Source: Sodiomyces alkalinus F11
Taxonomy: Eukaryota > Ascomycota > Sordariomycetes > Glomerellales > Plectosphaerellaceae
Length of the DNA: 64,000 bases
Reading direction: 5' to 3'
Assembly: GCF_003711515.1 (NCBI RefSeq)
Contig: NW_021167088.1
Location: 582,351-646,350, forward strand
Shown here in pieces: positions 30,996 through 42,278 of the stretch; position 1 is the stretch's first letter; the number at the start of each line of letters is the position of its first letter. The position numbers and the translations under genes were made by a program. Under the pieces are notes generated by a model. It saw nothing but the letters and a program-made list of their open reading frames with translations, searched no databases and was not told the origin of the DNA.

Positions 30996-32464
30996 TCAGA
31001 GAGCAGCGTTCTGCCATTTGGAACCGGCGTTTGACCCCAGGCCTTCACTAGCAAATCCGTTGACCACGGCGGTGAGAAGCTGGTTCGCGATGGCAGTGTG
31101 CGGGGGCAGGCGCAGACCGCCCTCCTTGTACGACGAGGGCGCAGCATCACCGAGGTTGCTTACACCGTGGACGAGGGCCTCGCGGACCTCTTCGAGCGGC
31201 ACCCACCTGGCGTCCTCCAGCTCCGGGTCGTGGGCAAGGTTGATGGTCTCGCCGCCCGGCAGGGCCTGGCCGATGGCGCCGATCATGAGGCTGGCGGGGT
31301 AGGGCCAGGGCTGGGAGGAGTGGATGACGACGCGGCCCACGCGCACGCCGGATTCCTCGAAGACCTCGCGGCGGACGGAATCCTCGATCGACTCGCCCGG
31401 CTCGATGAAGCCGGCCAGGGTGCTGTACCAGTAGGGCGGGTAGCGCTTCTGGCGGCCGAGGAGCACGCGCGTGCCGTCTGCCGAGAGGATGGCGGCAATC
31501 ATGGTCGGGTCGGTCCGGGGGAAACTGATGTTGCTGATGCCCTTGCGGGAGGGGCAGTCCGGGCGCGGTTGCGGCGTATCGGACCCGGCAAGGTCTGTGG
31601 GCGGACAGAGCCGCTTGTATCCGGCGTGCCCGGCGAGGGTGCGCTGGCCGCAGCTGGAACAGAACTGGTTGCGAAGGTTCCAGTCCATAGTTGAGCGGGC
31701 TTGGCCATACATGGCAGCTGGGCAGGGGGGGAACAGTCAGCAAGAGGAGAGAAGATCACGAGGAGGGGGTTCCGGGACAAAGGATAGGATAGGATAGGAT
31801 AGGATAGGATAGGATAGGATAGGATAGGGGAAGAAGGATGAGATGAGATACCCGTGGCAGCATCGTGGGTGATTTGTATTCTGTCCGTCATAAATGTGTT
31901 TTCCTCTTGAAGCTGTCTGTCTATAAAACCCTGAGCAGCGGCAGCATAAGAACCCCTCGGAGTGACGTCAACAGCGAATACGGGGCTTCCTTTGAAGTCT
32001 TTCCAGCTGAAGGAAGACTGTTTACTCTCGAGTAGGCCGACGAAGAGAACAAGGGGCCGGGTCTCGGAAGAGTCGAAATTCTTTATGAGGTCCTCTTCGG
32101 AAGGACCGAAAGGGTCAGAGCCCGTGACTGCGGCGATATCCCGGTGGGAGACAAGGGCGAAGGCAACAGGGCCCTTCGCGCCCTCCTCGGAACTCGGGTG
32201 CGGCTTCTGGACTAAGGGGAAGAGGTCCTTGAGGATCATAAACCGGGCGTCAGGGGATTGAAACGCGGTTCTGAGGAAGTCGTAGTCGGTGCGAAGCCAT
32301 GATAGACGGTTGTTGAGACCGCCCGAGAAATAATTGACGGTTTCGCGGCCGAATTTCCGGGAGAGAGATGACTCCGGGTGGTCGATAGGGACAAGAAGCT
32401 TGGGCTCCGTAGAGCCCGGCAAGATGACAGGCCCTGGAGCTCCCGGCTGTTGTTTATCGGCCAT
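30996..32464 (-). CDS. NPY1: NADH pyrophosphatase (Nudix, NPY1/NudC family)
   Basis: Hydrolyses NADH (and NAD caps or NAD+) to NMNH and AMP. Exon 1 is 31852-32464 and exon 2 is 30996-31717, giving 444 aa. The N-terminal NUDIX-like domain has NNRLSWLRTDYDFL and PLVLFVGL. A zinc ribbon follows with Cys224, 227, 242 and 259. The Nudix box starts at Gly307 (GFIEPGES) with REVFEESG completing the GX5EX7REUXEEXGU pattern. The NudC-specific SQPWPYP motif is at about residues 339-345. The start at 32464 is the first true ATG; the upstream in-frame codon at 32524 is GTG. The 134-nt intron contains a pentanucleotide repeat. The C-terminus ends NAAL, not a canonical PTS1, although yeast Npy1 is peroxisomal. 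Divergent from the PQ-loop gene. Confidence 0.93.
31781..31826 (+). repeat. (AGGAT)9 microsatellite in NPY1 intron
   Basis: About nine tandem AGGAT units on the plus strand (ATCCT in the transcript), inside the 31718-31851 intron of NPY1. Confidence 0.9.
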
Positions 32465-34560
32465 AATGAAGTGCTGAGTGGAGGTTTGCGTGGGCGAGTG
32501 AAATGAACGGAGATAATAGGCCACGGGGGTTTTGTTGAAGATGGTCCGGGATGGAGTCGCGAGGAATCAGGGAGGGGAACAAGCAAGACGATGAGAAATA
32601 TGATGTGAAACAACCATGCAAAGACACTCAAAAATGATATTATGAGAAGAGTAAGTCAATGTGATGGTGAGAGGCATATTACCGTCTGTATCCCCGTCTG
32701 GTTGATGGAGATTTGGGAGAGCGAAAAAGAGGGATCGTGACAAGGTGGTGGTACACTACCTTAGTGGTGGTTGACGATGGTGATACATAATGATGAATAA
32801 TACACCGTAGTACAATTAAATGGGGGTCGGGGGTCACCGGCTTTGAAATCCTCTTTCAGCTTCCAGCTTCCACCTTCCCCTCTCTCCTATTTTCTGATCT
32901 CTAGCGCCGAGGGGCCGATGGGCTCCGGCAATCGGCTGCCTTCTCGAGACATTCAGACATGGAAATGACCCGGTGCCTGACCGTCAGCGGTGATGCCCGA
33001 CTCGAGACTGAACACTTGTAATTAAGACTGTAGGCGAAGGAGCGAGGAGGATGATTGACAACTGAACGAAGACCTTGATTCCATCCCATGTGTTTGGGGG
33101 ATAGCAATAGTTAAGGCATAAGCGAACGCGAACGGGACCTTGAGGGACAAAGGCGAGGTGTTGGATGTGGGACAGTGGGCACGGGAAGGGGAAGGGGAAG
33201 GGAAAGAGGATGAGAATGACGAAGTGTTCAGTGTTGATGGTCAGAGTGGAGAATATCAAGCCCCGTACGATGCAAGCCACTAGAAGACCGTCAATTATCT
33301 TAGGTAAGGTAGGTTCGAGCCTTGGGTTTCGGTCTGCCGGCGTACTGTCGACCTTAATTTCCGTGCAATATACCTCGTACCATTACGAAGTACGAAGTAC
33401 TGAATCAACCCTCCCAGTTGCGTCTCGTAGGTACCAAAGGGGTTCACCGAACTGTGTGCCGCAGCGCCTTCGGCGTGAAGAACGACAGGAAAAGCCTGAA
33501 AGCGCGAAAAGGCCCAAAGACAGACTTAGCTTCAATTTATCCTCTCCCCACCACAGGTTCGACTTCTCACGAGTTCTCGGGCCCTTCTGATATAACGGAT
33601 AACGGGGCATGGGATTCATCTGGGCCCCAGCGGAGGGGGACGCAGCCCTTGCACTTGTTCTTGCAGAAATACCCTTCTTGATGAAGTGAACTCCTTGGGA
33701 CGTAGTGAAGGTATTTTACTTCGTACGACAACCGATAGGGGATCTGTACCTAATAGAGAGTCCATCGCCAATAGTGTTCATGTTGGCTTACCCTGTAACA
33801 GCCTCTTCTGCATCCGTCGGGAAAGCTACGACGAATGACATCCCACCGAGCGACCTGGCTGACTTCAGACGCCCTAACGCAGTAACTCCAAGGATTCGGG
33901 CCATGTTGACGTTGGGTCACCTGTGACGGGGAGCAAATTGGTACCGGCGGGGCTCGGGTACGTAGGTAGGTTACAACGGTAAGTATTTATTACTTCGTAG
34001 GTACTTCGTAGGTCCCTGGCCCGGCTCTCTTAGGAATGTCGGGTGGTGCAGCTCAGTCCGGTCAGATGACCGCTCACCTCCCTTAGTTGCTGCTGCTGTG
34101 ACCTATCTATTGTTATCAATTTAGTACCTGTCTCATGGTTTTATCGGACAAGGGGCGGCTCAGGTACGCGGGCCCACATCAATGGCCAAGTCACTTAGGC
34201 TGACACGCTAGGGGGTGGGAAATCGTCGGCTTTATTATTAGGAGAGGGGCGTAATTAATATACTGAGTATCTTTAGTCAATTCAATTGTTTGAACATTTC
34301 ATTTCCTCTTTGCAGTTCGGCCATTCTCGAGATACACGTCGAGATCATTCCAAGTTTTCAACGTTCCGATTCTGAAAGCTTTCGTCATATCAACATCTAA
34401 ACCTCTACCCAGGGCCAGGGAAAGCCGGGCTCAATCCCTTCCTCCGCATGTCCTGCGCCTCTTCCTGAATCTGAATCTTCATTTTTTTCCCACCTACCTC
34501 CGCCTCCGCGCCTCCGCGCCTCCGACTCTAATCAGGCATTTCCGTACTCGCTACTGCTCG
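32465..34560. other. 2.1-kb divergent spacer NPY1 / PQ-loop gene
   Basis: No supported gene. Short ORFs have no recognisable domain. Contains GGTAAGGTAGG motifs near 33303, repeated TACGAAGTA/TACTTCGTA units (33385-33400, 33990-34015), and pyrimidine-rich leader-like sequence from about 34480 to the PQ-loop start. Confidence 0.55.
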
Positions 34561-35836
34561 ATGGCTCCCCCGACCGAGCCCTTAAATCTCGATGTCGAGG
34601 CCATCTCCGGGATTTGTGGGTATGGCTGCCTCAATTGACAATCTTAGCATGCGCTTGATCCCTTTCCGATAACTCGGCGTTAACCACGATCCCTTCTTCT
34701 ACTGCAGGTCCATCTCCATAGCTTGTTGGGTTGTCGTCTTTTCTCCCCAGATCCTCGAGAATTTTCGACGCGGCAATGCCGACGGGCTTTCTCTCCAATT
34801 CATCATCGTATGGTTGGTGGGAGATGTCTTCAACATCCTCGGTGCCGTCATGCAGGGCGTGCTTCCGACTATGGTACGCATCTGTCCTCGTTGTCTCTTT
34901 CGCTGCGCTCATACCTCGAATCCGTACTCGTCGTTTTCTTTCCAGTCCCTCGCTAACACGGGCTCGGCTTCAATGCAGACCATCCTGGCCATCTACTATA
35001 CCATCGCCGACATCGTACTTCTCCTGCAATGCTTCTACTACCGCGGCTTCACCTGGAAGGACGAGGTCGTCCGGCCCGCCCCCAAGCCTCGATCCAAACG
35101 CGTCCAACCGAACGAGCGTACGACCCTTCTCGACCGCCCCGTGCTCCGCGAGCGCCGCGGCTCCAACTGGTCCCACCTCTCCCCCGCCGTGCCCCTGCTC
35201 GACGAGCCACCTGCCACGCCGCCGCCGCCGCCGACCACCGCGCAGACCCTCTTCTGGAACACAACCGCCATCCTCATGGTCTGCGCCGCCGGCGTCTTGG
35301 GCTGGTTCCTCAGCCGCTGCTACGGCCCCAGTGAGGGGGGCAAGCACGAGAAGGACGGCGAGCTTACGTTCGACCGCTTGGGCCAGATCTTCGGCTGGCT
35401 GTGCGCCGTGCTATACCTGGGCTCGCGCCTGCCTCAGCTGCTCCTCAATTACCGCCGCAAGTCCACCGAGGGCGTCAGCATGCTCTTCTTCCTCTTCGCC
35501 TGCCTCGGCAACATGACCTACGTCATGTCCATCTTCGCCTACGATCCCCATTGCGAAAACCACGTCTGTGCTCCGGGCCGCAGCTACGGACGGTACATCT
35601 TGGTCAACCTGTCGTGGCTGGCCGGCAGTATGGGAACCCTGCTGCTCGACATGGGCATCTTTGTGCAGTATTTCCTGTACAAGAAGGACGACGAGGACGA
35701 GGACGAGGACGAGAACGAGGAGAATGTCGAAAACGGCGACGAGTACGAGGAAGAGGAGAATGACACTGGGAGCATCGAGCACCACCGGTGGGACCAAAGG
35801 CCACTGTTGGCGAGGGGAGATTCGCACTACGGATGA
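34561..35836 (+). CDS. PQ-loop vacuolar amino-acid transporter (Ypq/PQLC2-like)
   Basis: Seven-helix PQ-loop protein; relatives Ypq1-3/PQLC2 move cationic amino acids across the vacuole or lysosome membrane. Exons 34561-34619, 34708-34873 and 34979-35836 give 360 aa. The two diagnostic PQ motifs are FSPQILENF (Pro33-Gln34) and SRLPQLLLNYRRKST (Pro227-Gln228). The first PQ-loop region is followed by a Pro-rich cytosolic linker with an ERTTLLDR segment that could act as a dileucine sorting signal. The C-terminal tail is strongly acidic ([11 protein letters not shown]). Intron 2 (105 nt) is a multiple of three and stop-free, so it can be mistaken for coding. The start ATG is the first of the frame and follows a CT-rich leader. 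Confidence 0.9.
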
Positions 35837-36723
35837 GCTTCGACTTGACATTCTCGCAAAAGGTGGCAGCTGATATAAGCATTAGCCGAGTGTTCGTTTC
35901 TTCGTTTCCCGTATCTTTGTCTTTTTATGGTTTTCTTTACGCTTCATCGTTTCTTTCACATACACGCGCCTGGGTGCTGCGGTCATACTTTTTCTTTCTC
36001 ATAGGTTTGGATTTTCGGGCAGGAGTTCAAGACAGGCCACATGGTGTATCACTACACACTCACACTCATACAAAAGACGAAAGGGTCAAGGGGGAAAAAG
36101 GAAGAAAAGAAACCGGAAAACGGAAAGGAAAAAGGGAAAAGGAAAGGAAAAGGCACAAGGAAACGGAAACGGAAAAAGGTCTGGAAAAAGAAAAAAAAGT
36201 AAAGGCCTTTCGACACGATATCTTGTAATATGAAAACCTGACTTTCTCTTCATCTACATGCTTTACATAACAGGGCGCGAGTTTAGCATCTATCGGGCTC
36301 TCATACGGATCTATTCATACATCTACCTTCTTCAACCTTCTCAGCTCCCTCATACCAACCGCCTGTATCAGACGGCTTGACCATATGATACTGAGAGACT
36401 CCATGTTCTTAGGTAGGCTTACAGAGGTATATACCAGCCACTGCACCGATTGAAGTTGAATCTGGCGTCTTCACTCCACATTGTCTCGGTCACTGTTTGG
36501 TCTCGGCATGGATTCGGTGAGAAGTCAAGGTGAAACTCTCTGCGTCTGGTTTCCCCAACAGCATCCACTCGATAATGAATCGTAGGCTTCTCTTTTGAGC
36601 TTCTCCAGGCGACGAGGATCCAATCTTGTCTGTTTTCAATATCTTCAATGGATTCCGAATAGAAGGAGGAGAAAAGAACATGTCGGTCATCGAGCTTTAA
36701 CCGCTCCCCAACGAGCAGAGCAC
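35837..36723. other. Spacer after PQ-loop gene
   Basis: No gene called. A purine-rich GGAAA-type tract spans about 36080-36210. The first part is likely the PQ-loop 3' UTR. Confidence 0.5.
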
Positions 36724-37116
36724 ATGGCCGCCGTCACCAACAATGCCACTGCCCCGGAGTCAACCGCAACACCAGTAACGGCATTCGTCACTGACCCGAA
36801 CGGGGGAACTACACCATCTAACCATGATGCAGGGCTTCCCATGACAGGCACCACATCAGCTTGGTCCGAGTCCTGGTCTGCAGGCGAGGAGGAAGAGCAC
36901 AATGCCATCGAATTCTACGATCAGGGGGACACCGCGGACCACTCCAACCACAACCACAATCACGAATTCCATTCCCCTGCGCCAGCTGATGGCGGCAAGC
37001 TTGCTTGGCTTTTCCTTGCGGCTTGTTATGACACGGTCTGGTGCTGGAATCGTAGACGCGGTGACTTCGCATCGTATATATCGATCTGGTTGGTCACAGT
37101 GATGCAGCCTGATTAA
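36724..37116 (+). pseudogene. Possible truncated MFS-transporter N-terminus
   Basis: A 130-codon ORF starting at 36724. It opens with a Thr/Pro/Ser-rich tail, and near residue 88 reads DGGKLAWLFLAACY, which matches the entry into helix 1 of fungal monocarboxylate-type MFS transporters (usually followed by more transmembrane sequence). Here the hydrophobic helix breaks off after about 14 residues into unrelated sequence and a stop. No further MFS helices were seen downstream in any frame. It is either a relic or a chance similarity; a functional transporter is excluded. An intact small protein of unknown function is also possible. Confidence 0.3.
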
Positions 37117-37722
37117 GTGACGCCCATGTCGCTCGGCCAATGTACGTGATTCAACAACAACGGTCGGACGAGGCATATCACGGTCAACTGTTTCCTTGAA
37201 TTCGAGATCCAACCTCATGAATTCTCGAGTAACGATGCCACCATTTACTCGCCATCAATCGCCTCAGCTTCCCTCATATATTTGTTTTCCTCACGAGTTA
37301 TTGTAAGTGACCATTCTGTGGAACACAAAACACACGGGTGCGACGATGCCATCCGCCCGGTTCGAGCAAACAAACCACCTTAAAAGACAGCACATTCCCA
37401 TATCCACTACTTTCTTCCCCCCCCGGTTACTTGGACATAGCAGATATATTACGTCCGGCTAAGCTGGATGTTTTAATATATGTGAATCGGTGAATCACCG
37501 ATGGTGGACATACAGCACGCGTGATCTCACATCACTACCCGCCCCGGGTCCCTCTTCTCCCCCTGAATCCCCTCTCTACGTCTGTCCGCACAGCCCATTT
37601 CATACTCTCGTTTCGCTCCCTATGCCAACTTAGCTTAAGATATACGAAAGATCATCAGTTATCGTATTAAGCGAAGTAAAACAAAGCTCGTTCATCTCCT
37701 ACATGACGGGAAAAGGAAAAAA
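37117..37722. other. Upstream region of the GPI-anchored protein gene
   Basis: No gene recognised. Probably the promoter region of the downstream secreted protein. Confidence 0.5.
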
Positions 37723-38676
37723 ATGCCGCTCAAATCAGTCGTGGCCTCCTCCCTCGCCATTCTACCTCTTATCACCGCATTCGCAGCGCTAGAGAACCGC
37801 ATCTACACTCGCCTCCCAAAGTGCGACGACAGCCTGCTGACCTGCGGAGAGTACTGCATAAGCCGAGACTCAATATGCTGTACCTACGACCCTCCGCAAA
37901 GGGGCTACTTCGTGTGCCCAGCAGGCTACGAGTGCGGACCCAACACGGACTGCCGCCCCCCAAGCACCGGCCCTGCACCATCTAGTTCGTCCACCCCGGC
38001 CTGCTCGGAATTCCTGCGCGCCTGCGGATCCCTCTGCGTCCCGGCCACAGACGTCTGCTGCGAGAATGGCCTGTCGAGTTGTCCTATCGGCTTCGTCTGC
38101 ACGTCCTCGCCCCCGGGCTGCGTTGAGCCCGACACTGAAGGTGATGATGATGATGTCTCGTCTACACACCCCACCGTCACTGCAGCGTTGTCTTCCCTGC
38201 CGTCGCCGGGCGGCGAGTGCCTCCCAATGTCCACCGGTACGCCAGACGTAGTCTCGTACTCGGGGCTGCTAAGCGGTAGCGATGGGAACGACAACCACAG
38301 CAAGATGCATACCCTTGACAACCCGACTTTCTGTATAATGCCATCCGACTTCTCTTCCTCCGCCTTTCGCCTGATGTCACGTCAAGCTGCTAACGGTGAT
38401 AATATAGGCAACACAGTCTCCGATACATCGACGTCGGAGGCCCCCGCCATTTCTTCGACGGTGACTCAGGTCCTGCCTGGCCTCAACGGTAGCCTGACGA
38501 CCATTACATCCGTTGTCGTCGTCAGCCCGACCCATAGTAGTTCTGGGCTTGGCACGACCCCGACCTCCGAGACTACGCCGAGCGCGACGGCCACGGGGCA
38601 AGATAAAGGGCGGAACTTGGAGGTATCGCTAGCTGCACTGGTCGGGGTCATGCTCATTGCTCTCCTGTTTGGTTGA
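37723..38676 (+). CDS. Secreted Cys-rich protein, predicted GPI-anchored
   Basis: A 317-codon ORF without a required intron. Residues 1-21 form a signal peptide (hydrophobic core [13 protein letters not shown]). Two similar cysteine-rich modules follow: one around [12 protein letters not shown]...ICC...CPAGYEC, the second around [12 protein letters not shown]...VCC...CPIGFVC. The rest is Ser/Thr-rich, suited to O-glycosylation, and the chain ends in a hydrophobic segment ([17 protein letters not shown]) without a cytosolic tail, typical of a GPI signal. The repeat CG.LC..CC.....CP.G..C is seen in fungal cell-surface proteins of unknown function. A cell-wall or plasma-membrane role is inferred. 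The middle (about residues 165-225) is less Ser/Thr-biased and could include an unrecognised intron. Convergent with ARL1. Confidence 0.75.
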   Translation: MPLKSVVASSLAILPLITAFAALENRIYTRLPKCDDSLLTCGEYCISRDSICCTYDPPQRGYFVCPAGYECGPNTDCRPPSTGPAPSSSSTPACSEFLRACGSLCVPATDVCCENGLSSCPIGFVCTSSPPGCVEPDTEGDDDDVSSTHPTVTAALSSLPSPGGECLPMSTGTPDVVSYSGLLSGSDGNDNHSKMHTLDNPTFCIMPSDFSSSAFRLMSRQAANGDNIGNTVSDTSTSEAPAISSTVTQVLPGLNGSLTTITSVVVVSPTHSSSGLGTTPTSETTPSATATGQDKGRNLEVSLAALVGVMLIALLFG

Positions 38677-39253
38677 CCGGGCGGCGGAACTCGTTGCGCC
38701 TCTTCAGAGTTTCGGCGCATCTGCCTTTTTGCGATCTTCAAAACGAATCGAGCCCCTAGGGGCCAAGCGGGGGGGAACAAAAAGGGGGTGATAGAAGAGA
38801 AAACAGAGACGGTTCTATGACGCCCCGCGCTGGCATTAAGATTGTATGTAATGCGAAAAAAAGGAGTAAAAAGAAACAACAAGAACAACAAATGAAAAAC
38901 CTGTCCTCTTCTGTGCGGGCTCTTCGCGTCACGTTCGTCTATCCATCGTAGATATGCGTGTGTATGATGTGCATAGATGCATCCAGGCTGTGCCGAACCA
39001 GTCGGTGGTGGACGAGCCTCTTCCCTCCTTCCCCTGAAACGCCAATGCTCTCTCCAAGACAGACCGATTTGTCCCCATATGTCTCCCACACTCTCTGCCC
39101 CAACCAGAAGCAAGTTTGTAGCACTATCCGGACTTGCGGGTTCAGGGCTTCTCCCGCAAAAGTTCAGGGGGGGTAGAATTTTCCGAAAGCGATCGGTTGT
39201 TGTTACTGTTGTTGCTGTTGTTGTTATTGTACAATATGGATTCGAATATGTCA
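38677..39253. other. Convergent 3' regions (GPI protein / ARL1)
   Basis: No coding exon. Minor AACAAC/TTGTTG microsatellite-like tracts near 38875-38900 and 39196-39225. Confidence 0.5.
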
Positions 39254-40176
39254 TTACGAATCTTGGTTCACGGTTTGCTGGGTAAATGTTAGCGTATATT
39301 CTAGACGTCACAGAACGAGAAAGGGCAAAACGTACGACAAGCCAGTCCATTCCTTCGTTCACACCACTCCCGTCAACTGCAGAGCAAGCCATGATGCTCC
39401 AGTTTCGGTCGCGCAACTCGCCCAGGCGCAGGGCTTCGGAGATGTCACCGGCTCCCTTGGCCCCCGGTTGATCCTGTTTGTTCGCAAACACGAGCAGGGA
39501 AGCTTCCTTGAGTTCCTCCTCGTTGAGCATGGCTGCCAATTCGTCGGCTGCGGTTTGCAGACGCTCAATGTCGGTCGAGTCGACGACGAAGATGACGGCA
39601 GCTGTGTTGGCATAGTAGCAGCGCCAGTATGGGCGGATGGAGGTTTGGCCACCTAGGTCCTGATTTTGTACCGTGTGGTCAGCTTCTGAAAACCAAAAGA
39701 AGACGAGGACGAGGACGAGGACGAGCAAGGAGTCCGTCCGTTGGCCCCGCCTTAGGGGACCAGCGTTGAGAGAACATACCCAAACGTTGAAGTTGAGGTT
39801 CTTGTACGTTACTGACTCGACATTGAAGCCTATCGTCGGAATGGTCGTGACTACTTCGCCAATCTACCCAGATGCATGTTAGATTCCAGTCCCCAACCTT
39901 CCAAGCGGTAGAAGACAGACAAAGCGATAAGTAAGCATACCTTCAACCTATATAGTAACGTGGTTTTGCCAGCATTGTCCTAACAGTAAACCCCGTCAGC
40001 AGCTGATGCATTAGTCATGTCAATATTCGGGCTCAGGGGACCAGTTTCCGTTGGTGTGGTGAGGCCGCCGGACACCCCGGTGTACCCATTTACGCACGTA
40101 CCAGACCAAGAATCAGTATTCTGATTTCCTTTTTGGCCCAGAGAAGACCGGAGAGCCATGACACGCTCGCACCCAT
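39254..40176 (-). CDS. ARL1: Arf-like GTPase ARL1
   Basis: Trans-Golgi Arf-like GTPase that recruits GRIP-domain golgins. Five exons, in transcript order 40102-40176, 39941-39979, 39780-39863, 39336-39659 and 39254-39277, give 181 aa, the exact size expected for ARL1. All five junctions are in phase and fit the family. The N-terminus [10 protein letters not shown] carries Gly2 for myristoylation. Motifs: GLDNAGKT (residues 24-31, split by the first intron), [23 protein letters not shown] and the C-terminal [15 protein letters not shown] followed by QTVNQDS from a tiny last exon. A naive ORF reading misses exons 1-3 and 5. Convergent with the GPI-protein gene and divergent from RPL39. Confidence 0.96.
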
Positions 40177-41666
40177 CTTGCTTGTTGTCGTAAAGGTTCA
40201 AAGGGGAAGGAGTCGCAGCCTCGTCTAGGTCGGTATTGGAGATGGAGACGGGTATGAGGACGGGAGAGGGGAAGAGTCGAAAAACTTTTGCCTCGTGATC
40301 CTCCCTCGTGCGCACCCCTCTTGAAGGTGTGTGGTGGTCCCGTGGTTTCGTGGAGAACGGACGGACCGCGTCGCTCACGCCAAGAGTGCTTCGCTGTTCA
40401 AAGTCGGGTTGGAAATGAAAAAGCGGAGAGATAGACAAGGCAGACACTGAAGGGTGAGGGCAGGTTGTGGGTTACGGGTGTTAGAGGACTCGGCTCTTGT
40501 CGTTACTCCCCTCTAATAAACGTCGTATTCGTGTCGCCCGTGGTTGTGGTGAAGGGGAGAGCGTTTTGTTGGTCAGAGGGAAACAAAACCAACCTGCATG
40601 AAGCTCTTTGCCCCTTATCAATAAGGTACGTAGAATGGAGCTGCGGATTTTCAACCCATGCACAGGCCTCGAACAAGCCCATGAGCTTCGGCGGTCCGGG
40701 GTAGGAGATTTCTGATTACTAAAGCAACTTGCCACCTGGCGTTGAAAGTAGGCGGATGATTACATAAGGTGGGTATCTCGGTAAGCTTTCTTCGGCAGTC
40801 CAACCTTCTCGTTCAAGACTACCTTATTTGAGCAGGTACACGTGTACATGCTTGCGGAGGACGGTACCTTAGCCTTCATCGTCGGAAAAGTACTTCTTCA
40901 TGTCCCGATTATCAGAACTCAACCAAAGCCTTATGAAGTAGGTACCTAAAATAAGGTACATTAAAGCCTTAACCCTTGACAACCTGTGGCAGTACTTGAC
41001 ATCTTTATAAACTTGAAAATCCGAGTAAGGTATAACCTCCGTCAACGTAATGTGTTTTTGCAACAAAAGCAGGTGACAAAGAAGGCGCATTGCCGAGGCC
41101 GGGGATGAAACTACCCTCTTCCAACAAACCGGGCGACGTAGACCGGAGACCTCTCTACCGGTACTTATTCCGCCTGTAGTCTGTTGAAAAAGTTCACTTC
41201 GAAGTACGGAGTAATCACTGCCTCTCTTTCTCTGTCTGTCTCACCGTGTTATTGTCCTGGAGAGTACGTACAGTGGGAGGCAATAAGTATTTGAATACTC
41301 CTAAGTATTTGAGGCTAGATAGTAAGCCTATATGCCCTCAGCCTGACTTTTTGTGGGTCGATGGTACTTAGGCGTGTTCGAATACTTTTTGCCAGGGGCT
41401 GTAGTTCGATGACACTGCAAATCCACGTGACATCCATCATGTTCCTCTTCGCTTCGTCGGAACCAAGTGGGGTAAAACCACGTGACCATAAAGTACCTAC
41501 CCAATCAGAATTTCGATATCATGCAAGGGTTTCCAGGGCTCGCTAACCCCAAGATTGGTGGGCTGCCAGCGAAAACTCCATCCCGCTGTGAAATCTACTA
41601 CTCTAACGCAAGCCAGCCAAATCCGCATACCCTTCTCGACAGACTGATCGCGCAACAGCAGTCAAA
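40177..41666. other. Divergent spacer ARL1 / RPL39
   Basis: No gene supported. Contains scattered GGTACC, TACGGAGTA (near 41206) and GGTACCTAAAATAAGGTA-like units (near 40942). The ARL1 leader lies at its left end. Confidence 0.5.
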
Positions 41667-42278
41667 ATGCCGGTATGTGCACATTCCGAACGAAATACAC
41701 GACGCCTTTATTTAGGACCCGGGGCTTTACGTTGAAGGGTGTACTGGGGGGAGAGACGCCGATTTCATAACCTTTGGTGGAGGGGAAGCCGTCTGGGTTG
41801 CACGGACAGCCAAAGAATACGATTTGCAAATCGAACAATTATCACTGACCTATGTTCGTCGCATTGCAGAGCCACAAGTCTTTCCGTACCAAGCAGAAGC
41901 TGGCCAAGGCCCAGAAGCAGAACAGGCCTATTCCTCAATGGATCCGTCTCAGGACCGGTAACACCATCAGGTACGATCACACGAAGTCACAGACCTAGCC
42001 GCGCCGAACGAGTGCCCTCTTTCAAAATCGCCATTTAGATCCCCCCACGATCTCCAGATCATCATGTCCACGTCCGACGGTTGGCACCATGTTGCCACTC
42101 ATCAAACACCCGACCGTGTCATGGAAGATCAGGACGAGGGCTCGGAGCGACGGGGCTAGCGACGAGCACGGGACATACCGTGATATTGACGAGAATATGG
42201 GACATCTCACTGACGCTGGGGAATTTCAGGTACAACGCGAAGAGGCGGCATTGGCGCAAGACCCGCCTCAACATCTAA
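41667..42278 (+). CDS. RPL39: 60S ribosomal protein eL39
   Basis: Tiny three-exon gene: 41667-41672 (just ATG CCG), 41870-41970 and 42230-42278, spliced to 51 aa, the universal length of eL39. The product begins [20 protein letters not shown] and continues [20 protein letters not shown] to the end KTRLNI, a near-perfect match to the family. eL39 lines the ribosomal exit tunnel. The introns are long for this genome (197 and 259 nt), with GTATGT/GTACGA donors and CAG acceptors; CACTGAC branch-like sites precede both acceptors. No clear C/D snoRNA boxes were seen in the introns. The gene is easily missed because no exon exceeds 34 codons. Confidence 0.97.

Noticed and set aside
32465..32524. N-terminal extension of NPY1
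   Set aside because: The upstream codon at 32524 is GTG, not ATG; the first ATG is at 32464.
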